Source: JAMXLO01 sp963799415
GTDB taxonomy: Bacteria > Pseudomonadota > Alphaproteobacteria > Acetobacterales > Acetobacteraceae
Assembly (NCBI GenBank): GCA_963799415.1
Contig: CAWCXI010000018.1
Span: forward strand, 143,561 to 207,560
Direction: 5' to 3'
DNA: 64,000 nucleotides
The position numbers and the translations under genes are program-made. The notes beneath the pieces were generated by a model. The model did not search any database. It saw only the letters and a program-made list of their open reading frames with translations, and was not told where the DNA came from. Position 1 is the first letter of the stretch; every line of letters starts with the position of its first letter. Shown here piece by piece: positions 9,112 through 17,178 of the stretch.

Positions 9112-9719
9112 TCAGATGCGCTCTACGCTGGTGGCAGCGGCGTCGAGTGCGGCGGCAACCTGATTGATCTGCTCCTCGCTCAGCGGGCCACGCGAAATGC
9201 GCAGTCGCAGCGCGAGTCTCAATTCTCCCTCGCGCGCAGGATCTGTGGCGCAGGACCGCCCCCCTGCACGCGGCTGGCCTCGGCCATGCGGGCAAGGAGG
9301 GCATCCACGGCAGGCCGGTACGCGGCAAGATGATCCCGTCCCTCTGGCGTGATTGCATGCAACTTCTTGCCACCCTCGCCTGTGCTGACTGTCACCTGGC
9401 CGAGTTCCTCAAGCAGAGTCAGCGTGGGGTAGATCACGCCCGGGCTTGGGCTATAGGCGCCCCCGACCTGCTCCTCGATCGCCTTGATGAGCTCGTAGCC
9501 GTGCCGTGGCTTCTCGGCGATGAGGTGGAGGATGACCAGGCGAAGATCGCCATGGGCGAAGAAGCGACCGAGCCCCGAACGGCCGCCGCCGTGGCGATGT
9601 CGACCATGCCCGCCGGGGCGACCGTCGTCGCGAAGATCGTCGTGGGCAAAGCGTTGGCCCGGCTCGTCGTGAGGGTGTCCGTCGTGAGAGTGTCGTCTGT
9701 GGGAATGTCTGTGGAACAT
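9112..9719 (-). CDS. PadR-family regulator with His-rich N-terminus (NfeR/YqjI-like), 3' frameshift
   Basis: Starts MFHRHSHRRHSHDGHPHDEP, an extension of about 50 residues with more than a dozen histidines, followed by a PadR winged helix (FFAHGDLRLVILHLIAEKPR, SPSPGVIYPTLTLLEELGQV). His-rich PadR proteins such as E. coli YqjI/NfeR bind nickel or iron and repress iron-handling genes, so metal sensing is likely. The open frame ends early at 9219; adding one T to the AATT at 9221-9222 (minus-strand TT to TTT) restores RARENL...LALRLRISRGPLSEEQINQV and a stop at 9112, matching the usual C-terminus. AT-rich palindromes lie directly upstream. Confidence 0.85.
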
Positions 9720-9735
9720 TGGATCTCCGAGTGTG

Positions 9736-9778
9736 TTTCGATATAACGAAATAGAGATATATCTAGATACACTCGAAA
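9736..9778. promoter_or_regulatory. Palindromic operator region upstream of the PadR gene
   Basis: A 43 bp AT-rich island in GC-rich DNA, 17 bp upstream of the PadR ATG. It contains TTTCGATATAACGAAA (9736-9751, TTTCG/CGAAA arms), overlapping perfect palindromes AGATATATCT (9755-9764) and TATCTAGATA (9760-9769), and an outer TTTCGA (9736-9741)/TCGAAA (9773-9778) pair. Paired inverted repeats fit autoregulation by a dimeric PadR protein and could also control the divergent methyltransferase gene at 9865. Confidence 0.6.
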
Positions 9779-9864
9779 TGCAATGGCTCGAGAAAACTAA
9801 ATGCTGGCGTTTGGGACACACCGCATGCGAGCAGGCACTGTATGATGGCGTTGCCTGAGCCGAG

Positions 9865-10518
9865 GTGAACTTCCCCGCGCGAGACGGGCCGGGCTTTGTG
9901 CGTGAACACACCAGACGCGGTCAGGTGCCGCTGGTCCCCGAGATCACCCTGCACCTCGCCAGCGAAATCACCCCGATCTGGCAGGCCACCGAGGCGTGGC
10001 TGGCCGAGCATAACGTGGAACCGCCGTTCTGGGCGTTCGCCTGGCCGGGCGGCCAGGCGCTGGCGCGCCACATGCTCGACCAACCCACATGCGTTGCCGG
10101 TCGGCGCGTGCTCGACTTCGCCGCGGGATGCGGCATCGCCGCCATCGCCTGCGCGTTGGCTGGCGCGGCGTCGGTCGAGGCAGCTGAGATCGACCCGCTG
10201 GCGCGTGCCGCGCTCGCGCTGAACGCCGCGGCGAACCGCGTCGCGATCACTTTGCCGGACACCGACGTCGTAGGCGCCGAGGGCCGCTGGGAGCTGATCC
10301 TGTGCGGAGACGTCTGCTACGAGGCGCCGATGACCGGGCACATCCTGCCGTGGTTGCGCCGCATGGCACGCCATGCCGAGGTGTGGATCGCCGATCCAGG
10401 TCGCGCTTACTTGCCGCGCGACGGCCTAACCGCCTTCGCCAGCTACCGCGTACCGACAAGCACGGAACTGGAGGACCGGACCGAGCGGCAGGTCACGCTT
10501 TACCGGCTCGGCCGCTGA
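9865..10518 (+). CDS. Class I SAM-dependent methyltransferase (ETF-beta lysine methyltransferase-like)
   Basis: A 217-residue Rossmann methyltransferase with FWAFAWPGGQALARHMLD, motif I VLDFAAGCGIAAIACALAGA (about 92-111), acidic AAEIDPLA and post-motif LILCGDVCYE. The FWAFAWPGGQ block before motif I is typical of the METTL20/NNMT-like protein methyltransferases found in alphaproteobacteria, where ETF beta-subunit is one known substrate. The true start may be one of several downstream codons because the first 20 residues look untypical. It is divergent from the PadR gene and converges with the gene at 10500, overlapping it by 19 bp. Confidence 0.8.
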   Translation: MNFPARDGPGFVREHTRRGQVPLVPEITLHLASEITPIWQATEAWLAEHNVEPPFWAFAWPGGQALARHMLDQPTCVAGRRVLDFAAGCGIAAIACALAGAASVEAAEIDPLARAALALNAAANRVAITLPDTDVVGAEGRWELILCGDVCYEAPMTGHILPWLRRMARHAEVWIADPGRAYLPRDGLTAFASYRVPTSTELEDRTERQVTLYRLGR

Positions 10519-12005
10519 CCGGGTTTCCCTTTCGGCTTGTCGCCGCCGCCCAATTGCGAAAGATCCAGCCCGTTCACCTTCACCGACGGGCCGTCGCTCA
10601 CGATGTCCCACACGAGCCGCTCGCCGTCCGGCTTGGCCAGCCCGCGCAGCATGATCAGCGCTGGCAGGGCTTGCTGAAGATCCGGGTTCGCGCGCGCCTG
10701 GGTCGCGAGCTCGTCAAAGCCTGTCGCGGCCAGATGCGCTTCGCCGTGCCATGCTCCGGGCGAGGTGATTGTGACGCGGCCGGTCCCGTCCACCTTCGCC
10801 GGTCCCAGGTCGAACGCCAGCGCCTCAATGCCGAGCTCGGCGCCGCCATGCGAAAAGATCGCGGCAATGTCTGGCGCGAGGGTGCTGCTGTCCGCGTCAG
10901 CCTCGGTCGCGTCAAGCGCCAGTTTGTACAGATCCGCAGTCGGAATGCCCGACAGGGTCGGTTTGAGCTCGACGTGGTGGGGTAGGTAGGTCGCGATCTT
11001 CGGCGGCAGGCTTGGACTGGCCAGTTCATCGAGACCAAGTTCGATCCAGGCGTGCAATCGCTCCCCGGGCGCCTCACCGCCAAAGCCGAGCAGCAGGTGC
11101 TTGATCGACAGTCCGCCCATGCCGGCGATCTCGACCTGCAACCCATCGATCGTTTCTTCGAGGCTCACGCTGGTCAACATGTCCTGCAGGGCTTCGACCA
11201 TGAGACGCAACTGCGCCCGAGCGGGGGCGGACAGATCAAGTTTTTCACCCTTGGTCGCGATGTCAGGCGGCAGAGCGCCGATCAGGCTGCTGGTGGCGGC
11301 AAGCAACGCGGCGAAACGGTCGCGGTTCACGCCGTTGACCTGGCTGACCGCGCGCATGGTCTGGATGCCGACCGCCATCGCCGTGCCGCCGTTGACCTGC
11401 GTGGCGGACTTCCAGCCACCGCCGGTCGCATCCATGCTGAAATCGAGCCGACCGTTCTGGCCCGGATACAGAACGGTGTCCGCCAGATAGCGGTCAAGGC
11501 GCTGTTCCTGGTGCTGCTTCGCGCTGTCTGAGGCAACGACCAGGTCATCCATCTCGGTGTGCAATTTCGATGCGGTGGTCAGGCCCGGATCAATCACGCC
11601 TTGCGTGTCCTGGTGGCCGACGCTGAATTGCACCTCCACCGGAGTGCTCTTGCCCGCTTCGCCGGTCTGCGGAACCGTCATGGTGAAGGTTCCGGTCGGA
11701 GGCATCTTCATTTCGTCGACCGACCAGCGACGGCCGTCCAGCGGCCGCAAATTCGCGGTCGCCGCAGCCTGGCCGGCCGTGGCGGCAAGGCCCGGGATCG
11801 GCCAGGTAACGACGTAGTGGTCGTGCTCGCCGGTGACGCGTAACCCCAGCTCCGGCGGCTTCACCGTCGGCCCGAGCAAACCGGCGAACCAGTCCTTCAG
11901 TTGCTGCTGGAGCGCCTGTGCCTGGTCGGGGCCGATGTCATCGGCCCACGCAGCTCTTGAAAGGAGGAACAGCAGGCAAAGCGCAGCCAGACACGAAAGC
12001 CGCAC
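10500..12005 (-). CDS. Secreted DUF2125-like hypothetical protein
   Basis: A 501-residue protein with a clear Sec signal (MRLSCLAALCLLFLLSRAAW, cleavage near AWA-DD). The rest alternates amphipathic strands and has a repeated LSQLG/LDLGPAKVDGTG style, like DUF2125 or AsmA-type periplasmic proteins of alphaproteobacteria. Residues 320-480 contain blocks for vector-like beta repeats (AKVDGTGRVTITSPGAWHGE). No catalytic motif was seen. Function unknown; a periplasmic or outer-membrane-associated role is the most that can be said. The 3' end overlaps the convergent methyltransferase gene by 19 bp. Confidence 0.75.
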   Translation of the reverse strand: MRLSCLAALCLLFLLSRAAWADDIGPDQAQALQQQLKDWFAGLLGPTVKPPELGLRVTGEHDHYVVTWPIPGLAATAGQAAATANLRPLDGRRWSVDEMKMPPTGTFTMTVPQTGEAGKSTPVEVQFSVGHQDTQGVIDPGLTTASKLHTEMDDLVVASDSAKQHQEQRLDRYLADTVLYPGQNGRLDFSMDATGGGWKSATQVNGGTAMAVGIQTMRAVSQVNGVNRDRFAALLAATSSLIGALPPDIATKGEKLDLSAPARAQLRLMVEALQDMLTSVSLEETIDGLQVEIAGMGGLSIKHLLLGFGGEAPGERLHAWIELGLDELASPSLPPKIATYLPHHVELKPTLSGIPTADLYKLALDATEADADSSTLAPDIAAIFSHGGAELGIEALAFDLGPAKVDGTGRVTITSPGAWHGEAHLAATGFDELATQARANPDLQQALPALIMLRGLAKPDGERLVWDIVSDGPSVKVNGLDLSQLGGGDKPKGKPGQRPSR

Positions 12006-12055
12006 GACCCGGCCCTCCTCGGGGTGTTGAGCGCCGAAGATATCGCAGGTTGGGG

Positions 12056-12756
12056 TCAGTCTGCCACGTCAACGATCACCAGCTCCGTATCCTCGATTGC
12101 GACGATGGCTAGATCGGTCTCGCCAGTGATTGCCACGCCGTCGCGCGCACCGACCTGCATGCCGTTCACCGTCAGCGATCCGCTCGCGGCAACCAGATAG
12201 ACGCCGCGGCCCGGCGCGAGGATGCAAAGACGCCGTCTCTCCGGCGCGCAGCGTGCCCGCGAGCACCGCGGCATCGGCATTCAGCGGCAGCGCCGCACTG
12301 TCGGCATCCTCCGCGCGTCCGCTCGCCAGCACCGACAAGTCCACCCTCTTGGGGAATTGCCGCGTCCCCCAGCCGGGCGCGACACCGTGGCGATCGGGCT
12401 GGATCCAGATCTGGAACAGCCGCGTCGGCGCCTCCTCGCGGTTGTACTCGGCATGCACGATGCCGGTGCCGGCATGCATCACCTGCACGTCGCCCGCCTC
12501 GGTCCGGCCCTCGTTGCCGAGGTTGTCGCGATGGGTGATGGCGCCCTGCGCGGATGTAGGTGACGATCTCCATCTCGCGGTGCGGGTGCGGGTCGAAGCC
12601 GGTGCCTGGCGCAACCTCGTCGTCGTTCCAGACGCGCAGCCGGCCGAAGCCCATGCGCTCCGGGTCGTGGTAGTCGCCGAAGCTGAAGTGGTGCCGGGCG
12701 TTCAGCCACTCATTGCGGAAGCTGCCGAGCCCGCTGAAGGGTCGAACCTGGATCAT
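12056..12756 (-). pseudogene. Pirin-family protein, two single-base frameshifts
   Basis: Cupin-type pirin/quercetin dioxygenase-like protein: MIQVRPFSGLGSFRNEWLNA, then FGRLRVWNDDEVAPGTGFDP with HPHREMEIVTYI, the metal-binding H-x-H region, then VQVMHAGTGIVHAEYN and RLFQIWIQPD, ending LVIVDVAD. Frame is lost at CCC 12544-12546 and GG 12220-12221; removing one base at each restores YIRAGAITHRDNLGN and ASLHLAPGRGVYLV. It follows the MarR gene by 45 bp, a common MarR-pirin pairing in which pirin expression responds to electrophile or oxidative stress. Confidence 0.85.
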
Positions 12757-12801
12757 GGCGATCCTCCTCAATAGTTCGATGTTGAACGGTTCGGCGATGA
12801 A

Positions 12802-13269
12802 CTAGTAATGGTCCTCACCAGGTTCAAGGACCTCGGTTTCGGCGGCCACGCCCAGCCGTCGCAACAAACCGCTAAGCTGCCGCAGCTCGTCACCGCTCAG
12901 CGCAGCCATCGCAGCGGCGATGTCGCCGGCATGACGGGCGAAAAGCGGCTCGATCAGGTCGCTTCCGGCCGGCGTCAGCTCGACCTGCACGGAGCGACGA
13001 TCTGACTTTTGGCGGGCGCGACGAACCAGGCCACGCGCCTCCAGCTTGTCGACCAGGTCGGTCATGTTGCCGGCGCTGGTCAGCACCTTGCGGCTCAGCT
13101 CGCGCTGGCTCAGCGGTCCCTTGTGCAGGATGGCCTCCAGCACGCCGAACTGGGTCGGCGTCAGACCGGCGGCGGCGAGCCGGGGTTCCACCCGCGCCAG
13201 CACCGACCGGCCGGCGCGCAGCAGCTTCACATAGGCGTCAAGCGCCGCAGCAGTGCGCGCATCGGCCAC
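12802..13269 (-). CDS. MarR-family transcriptional regulator
   Basis: A 155-residue winged-helix dimer. The core LTPTQFGVLEAILHKGPLSQ and RELSRKVLTSAGNMTDLVDK followed by LEARGLVRRARQKSDRRSVQ (recognition helix and wing with DRR) is diagnostic of MarR. It lies between a universal stress protein gene (3 bp upstream) and the pirin gene, so the three should be one transcript read right to left, with MarR as probable local repressor. No cysteine is present in the DNA-binding core, so sensing by thiol oxidation is not suggested by the sequence. Confidence 0.93.
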   Translation of the reverse strand: MADARTAAALDAYVKLLRAGRSVLARVEPRLAAAGLTPTQFGVLEAILHKGPLSQRELSRKVLTSAGNMTDLVDKLEARGLVRRARQKSDRRSVQVELTPAGSDLIEPLFARHAGDIAAAMAALSGDELRQLSGLLRRLGVAAETEVLEPGEDHY

Positions 13270-13272
13270 GCC

Positions 13273-14139
13273 TCAGCGGTTCATCATCACCGGCAGCCAG
13301 GCGCGCTCCAGCACATGGCGCGTCACGCCGCCGAGGATCAGCTGGCGCAGACGGGAGTGCGAGTAGGCACCCATCGCCAGCAGGTCGCAGCCGAAGTCGC
13401 GTGCTGCCTTGAGCAGACCGGCGCCGACCGACTTCTCCACCGATTGGAACATCACGATGTCGGCATGTACGCCATGCAGCGCCAGGTAAGCTGCGAGATC
13501 CGGCGCCGCCGGTCCACGACGCTGATAGCCCTCGGCCGACAGGATGCGCACCGCCTCAGCACGCTGCAGCCAGGGCAGCGCAGCATACACGGCGGAGGCC
13601 GACTCGGCGGTGCCGTTCCAGCCAACGCACACACGCGCGCCAATCGTGGTGGGCACGGTCTGCGGCGCGATCAGCACCGGCCGACCCGAATCGAACAGCA
13701 CCGCATGCAGCGCATCGGACGATGACACGTCCTCGCCCGCATCCGGATGCGGCACCACGGTCAGGTCGGCAAGGCGCGCCTGCTGCGCGACAAGATCTTC
13801 CTCGCGGCCGGTGACCGAGGCGAAGCTGGCGGTCGCGCAGTCGGCGCCGGGATGCGCCTCGGACAGGATGACGTCGTGCTGCGGGACGAACCGGTCGAAC
13901 ATCGAGCGGACCGCGTGGGCTCGGTCGCTGCTTTCCTTCTCGGTGGCCGACATCATTTCCTCGATCATCGCGCCGGACAGGCCCTCGCCGGCGAGCGGCG
14001 CGACATCGCGGCTGTCGACGCGGACGTGCAGTGCCGTGACGTGGGCATTCCATGACCGGGCGATCATCAGGCAGGTCGACAGTGCCGCTTCACCGGCGGC
14101 GGTCCCGGTCAGGGGCAGCAGCAGCTTGCGGATGGCCAT
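13273..14139 (-). CDS. Universal stress protein, tandem Usp domains
   Basis: A 288-residue protein with an N-terminal Usp domain (MAIRKLLLPLTGTAAGEAAL, residues 1-145) and a C-terminal one (about 150-288) ending LLAMGAYSHSRLRQLILGGV, which carries the ATP-binding G-x2-G-x9-G-like pattern (GAYSHSRLRQLILGGVTRHV). Likely a cytoplasmic stress factor that binds ATP or AMP. First gene of the Usp-MarR-pirin block; it is preceded by two tiny peptide genes and a terminator, so a promoter should lie in 14140-14241. Confidence 0.92.
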   Translation of the reverse strand: MAIRKLLLPLTGTAAGEAALSTCLMIARSWNAHVTALHVRVDSRDVAPLAGEGLSGAMIEEMMSATEKESSDRAHAVRSMFDRFVPQHDVILSEAHPGADCATASFASVTGREEDLVAQQARLADLTVVPHPDAGEDVSSSDALHAVLFDSGRPVLIAPQTVPTTIGARVCVGWNGTAESASAVYAALPWLQRAEAVRILSAEGYQRRGPAAPDLAAYLALHGVHADIVMFQSVEKSVGAGLLKAARDFGCDLLAMGAYSHSRLRQLILGGVTRHVLERAWLPVMMNR

Positions 14140-14241
14140 TGTATGCCTCCTCGCTTGCAGGTCAGGACTGCGTTTCTAGCACGGCATGAGCCGGAAGCGC
14201 ATCACATGCCGGATGGGCGATCCACGACTGTCAAACAAAAT

Positions 14242-14269
14242 GAGGGCCGATCCCGACGGACCGGCCCTC
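14242..14269 (-). terminator. Rho-independent terminator downstream of the 26-residue peptide gene
   Basis: GAGGGCCG (14242-14249) pairs perfectly with CGGCCCTC (14262-14269) around a 12-base loop. On the minus strand the stem is followed by CATTTTGTTT, a T-rich tail. It lies 21 bp past the stop of the small membrane peptide and insulates it from usp. Confidence 0.6.
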
Positions 14270-14289
14270 TGGCTTGGCAAATGTCGACT

Positions 14290-14370
14290 CTAGCTATGCG
14301 GGTTCAGGACGGCGCGGCCGATGACTGCGATTGCCAGGGCGCCGACCACAATCAGAACTGTGACGATCAT
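14290..14370 (-). CDS. Small single-span membrane peptide (26 residues)
   Basis: ATG at 14370 is preceded by a near-perfect Shine-Dalgarno AAGGAGGTGACG. The peptide MIVTVLIVVGALAIAVIGRA ends VLNPHS: one hydrophobic helix and a short charged tail. A terminator hairpin follows. The strong ribosome site, the codon use and the terminator argue that it is a real small membrane protein, but no family is recognised. It lies 48 bp downstream of a second small gene (14419-14547) on the same strand. Confidence 0.6.
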   Translation of the reverse strand: MIVTVLIVVGALAIAVIGRAVLNPHS

Positions 14371-14418
14371 CGTCACCTCCTTCGACTGAACTCGACTGCC
14401 CTCCGAGCAACTGCGGAA

Positions 14419-14547
14419 TTAGCTGTTGCTGCCAGCGTTCTCGGTGGGCGGGAACAGGTACGTGGTGGACGCGTTGGCCGGAGCCGCGAGAGCGACGGTC
14501 CCGGAGAGCAGCGTCAGCACGGCGAGAGCGGCCAATATCTTCTGCAT
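14419..14547 (-). CDS. Small secreted peptide (42 residues)
   Basis: ATG at 14547 with GGGGG-ATACC spacing upstream. The product begins MQKILAALAVLTLLSGTVAL with a cleavage site after APANA or ALA, leaving a mature peptide of roughly 17-20 residues (STTYLFPPTENAGSNS). A textbook Sec signal on so short a chain suggests an exported peptide or a remnant. It precedes the 26-residue membrane peptide and may share its transcript. Family unknown. Confidence 0.55.
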   Translation of the reverse strand: MQKILAALAVLTLLSGTVALAAPANASTTYLFPPTENAGSNS

Positions 14548-14592
14548 GGTATCCCCCTGTGGTTTCCGCCTGCGGCGGGGTCGACTGTATCC

Positions 14593-14630
14593 GTCAGCCG
14601 GACCGGGTTAGCTGGTCCAGTCCTGCTGAC
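14593..14630. other. Nested hairpin upstream of the small secreted peptide gene
   Basis: Outer arms GTCAGC (14593-14598) and GCTGAC (14625-14630), inner arms GGACC (14600-14604) and GGTCC (14614-14618). It lies in the 239 bp between the small peptide gene and the Crp/Fnr gene, 46-83 bp upstream of the peptide ATG. It could be a 5' leader structure of the minus-strand transcript. Nothing else is visible in this gap. Confidence 0.4.
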
Positions 14631-14786
14631 AGGGGGAAAGTTGCATTCCACCAACGTGGGCGCGCTGAAGTGCTTCACACTCCGACATGAGTTGCGTTCC
14701 GACTGTTAACTTGGCCGGGCTGGTCGGCTGCCCTGCTGACGAGTTATCCTGAAATCGCTTTTCCTCACTTCAGCGCTCGGGGAATC

Positions 14787-15483
14787 ATGACGGCGTTGCT
14801 TGATGTCGCAGCCTTCAAGGGAATGGATCCCGCAGAGCTCGATCGGATCGAGGCGAAAAGCCGAACGCTTGAGCCGCGCGGCGGCGCGCGGATTTTCGCG
14901 GAGGGCGACGCGGCCGACGCCGTCTATGCCATCGTCGCCGGCGCGGGACATGTTCGAAATCGGCGCGCTTGATCCGAACAGCAAGGGTCTGATGATCGAG
15001 ATCTGGGGCGCCGGCGACATATTCGGTGAAATTGGGGTCATTGACGGCAGCACGCGCACGGCCGACGCCGTCGCGGAGGGTCGCGTGCGGCTTTTGCGGA
15101 TCAGCGGCCGGGTATTTCTCGACGCCCTCCACGGCAACTCCGTGCTGGGCGCAAATCTATGTCGGATGCTCGCCGCACGACTGCGCAGAACATCCGGCCT
15201 GTTGCGGGATGCGACATTTGAGAGTCTGGAAGTCCGGCTGGCAAGGCAACTGCTTTACCTTGGCAGGCGTGAGGGTCGAAGCACGGACCAGGGCCTTCAA
15301 CTCGCGGGCCGGTTCCGACAAGGGGACCTGGCGGACCTGCTCGGCGCCACCACCCGCAGCATCATCACCATTCTGAATTCGTGGCGCGCAGACGGGCTCG
15401 TCATCTACGACCCCGCTAGGGCTCAGCTCACGATCTGCCGCGAGGAGGGCTTGCAGCGCCTGGCCGGTTCCGGTGCCGGCTGA
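14787..15483 (+). pseudogene. Crp/Fnr-family regulator, single-base frameshift
   Basis: The first frame gives MTALLDVAAFKGMDPAELDR through AIVAGAGHVR, then the second gives IGALDPNSKGLMIEIWGAGD, IFGEIGVIDGSTRTADAVAE and a C-terminal helix-turn-helix (FRQGDLADLLGATTRSIITI). Removing one A from AAA at 14957-14959 joins them into one about 231-residue cyclic-nucleotide-binding-type regulator. No FNR cysteine cluster is seen in the N-terminus, so it is more Crp- than Fnr-like. Its neighbours, stress genes and small peptides on the other strand, are possible targets. Confidence 0.85.
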
Positions 15484-15843
15484 CCTCGAGTGCGCCTTGT
15501 ATCCCCTATCGCTGAAGCGCAAGTCACGCCGACAATTGTCATGTATGGACGGCCCCCGTTAGGCAAGCAGCAAAAGCGGTGACGGCGTAGCGGTCTGGAG
15601 CGTTCATGTATCCGGCCTGTTTGTGCGGTCTGGAAAGACCGCTGGCCCCGATGGGTAACGCGAACCAGGTTCCCAGCATTGCGACGTGCTGAGCGCGCGA
15701 TGACAGAACGGAGTGTCCTGGTTCTGGTCCTGACCAAATTGCCGTCGGTGCGGTTTGCTCCTTGCGCGATAGGGTCGTGCGGTGCGGCCTGAGTGTTGCT
15801 GCTACAGAGATTGTTGCCCTGGCCAAATCCGATCCCGAGCGAG

Positions 15844-15928
15844 GCTTCGCCGTGGCGTGCGGGGTCAAGCCTCGCGCAGCGACCGCCAGCGGCGGCTCGG
15901 GCTTGACGCCGCACGCCACGGCGCAAGC
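15844..15928. repeat. Long hairpin in the IS110 noncoding end (candidate bridge-RNA structure)
   Basis: Left arm 15844-15871 (GCTTCGCCGTGGCGTGCGGG then GTCAAGCC) matches the reverse complement of right arm 15900-15928 except for one bulged and one mismatched base, giving a stem of about 28 bp and a 28-base loop. It starts 42 bp after the transposase stop. IS1111-type members of the IS110 family carry their bridge RNA downstream of the transposase, so this is a candidate; the identity of target-binding loops was not established. Confidence 0.4.
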
Positions 15929-15969
15929 ACAATCGGTGTCCGGATAGGTCAATCTCCGCGGCACCGGCA

Positions 15970-16917
15970 TCAGGGATGCACCGCCACGGCCCGATAGTTG
16001 TCGCCCGAGCGCAGCATCGCCCAGGCGATGCGTGCGATCCTCGCCGCCTGGGCGACGGTTGCGACCTTCAACGGCCTGCGCGCCATGATGCGCTGCACCC
16101 AGGCACTGGCCTGGCCCGGCTTCACTCTGGCCCGGCGCATCAGATTGGCGGCGCCGAGCACCAGCAATCGTCGCAGACTGTGATCGCCCTGTCGGCTGAT
16201 GTGGCCGATGCGGGTCTTCTCGGCACTGTTGTTGGTGAGCGGCGTCAGGCCGATCCAGGCGGCACAGTCACGCGCGGTGTCGAAGCGGCGCGCATCGCCG
16301 ACCGCCATCACCAGCGCGTGGGCGATCAGCGGACCGACGCCGGGGATCTGTTGCAGGCGACGCATGCGCTCATCGCTCCTGGCGCATGCGACGATACGGG
16401 CTTCGAGTTCCTCGATGCTGGCGTCCAACGCGCGCCATTGCTCGACCAGCGGCCTGAGCGCGCTCAGCAGCAACGCCGGGATGGCGGGATCGCCGGCGTC
16501 GATGCGAGCGACCAAGGCCTTGAAGCCCCGCAGGCCAGTGCCGGCAACGATGCCCATCTCGGTCAGCATACCGCGGGTCGCATTGATGATCTGGGTCCGC
16601 TGCTTCACCAGCAGATCGCGCGACCGTTCCAACGCTCGTCCCACCTGCTGCTCGACGCTTTTCACCGGCACGAACCGCATGTTGGACCGCTGCATGGCCT
16701 CGCAGCGGCCTCCGCGTCACGCAGATCGCTTTCGCCGCGTTTGACATAGGCCTTCACATCAGCCGTACCTCGTGGCCTTGCCCGCTGAGCACGCGGCCCC
16801 AGTGATGCGCCGAGCCACATGCCTCCATGCCGATCAGCGACGGCGGCTGTTTGGCAAGGAACCGCGCCAGCTCCTCACGTTCTTCGCAAGGTCGATCCCA
16901 ATGATGCTACGCTCCAT
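15970..16917 (-). pseudogene. IS110-family transposase, degenerate
   Basis: Minus-strand reading starts MERSIIGIDLAKN at 16917 (first Asp of the RuvC-like DEDD site), continues REELARFLAKQPPSLIGMEA in another frame, then VKAYVKRG-SDLRDAEA, and then a long open frame 16695-15970 with the C-terminal transposase_20 domain (RLQQIPGVGPLIAHALVMAV, WIGLTPLTNNSAEKTRIGHI). Compared with intact relatives, about 20 residues are missing after LAKN and a few near RLM, with at least three frame changes. It cannot make active enzyme as it stands. Confidence 0.88.
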
Positions 16918-16995
16918 CACGGACGGTCTCCTTCGCTGCCCTGTTCATCCATGGCCAGCTTGGCACAATGATGCCGTCAGGGGGCCGTCCACCCA

Positions 16996-17026
16996 GCATT
17001 GCGAGGAGCGAAGCGACGAAGCAATC
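16996..17026 (+). repeat. Dispersed repeat unit (GCATTGCGAGGAGCGAAGCG type)
   Basis: This 31 bp block matches both arms of the inverted pair at 32609-32702 with few mismatches (core GCGACGAAGCAATC). Such units are scattered in many alphaproteobacterial genomes between genes. The surrounding 16918-17178 stretch contains no gene. Confidence 0.55.
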
Positions 17027-17178
17027 ATCGTTCGATGAAGCGAACCTGTAACTGGGATTTCTCGCTGTCGCATGATGCCGGATGCTAGCGGCTCGCACGT
17101 TCGTTTGATCCCAAGGGATCAGTTTTGATGCGCGGACGCACGCGTAAAACTAAGTCAATATTCCCGTGTCGGCACCAA

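Larger units (their letters stand above)
15540..16917 (-). mobile_element. IS110-family insertion sequence remnant
   Basis: Consists of a decayed IS110 transposase and about 430 bp of noncoding DNA downstream of it with a strong hairpin. The outer boundaries are estimates; IS110 elements lack simple terminal repeats, so no ends could be fixed from sequence alone. The element lies between a Crp/Fnr gene and the sensor-kinase genes. Confidence 0.65.

Noticed and set aside
15539..15970. Open frame of 143 codons (minus) in the IS110 noncoding end
   Set aside because: Runs through the long hairpin and has no protein-like features; better explained as the element's noncoding end.
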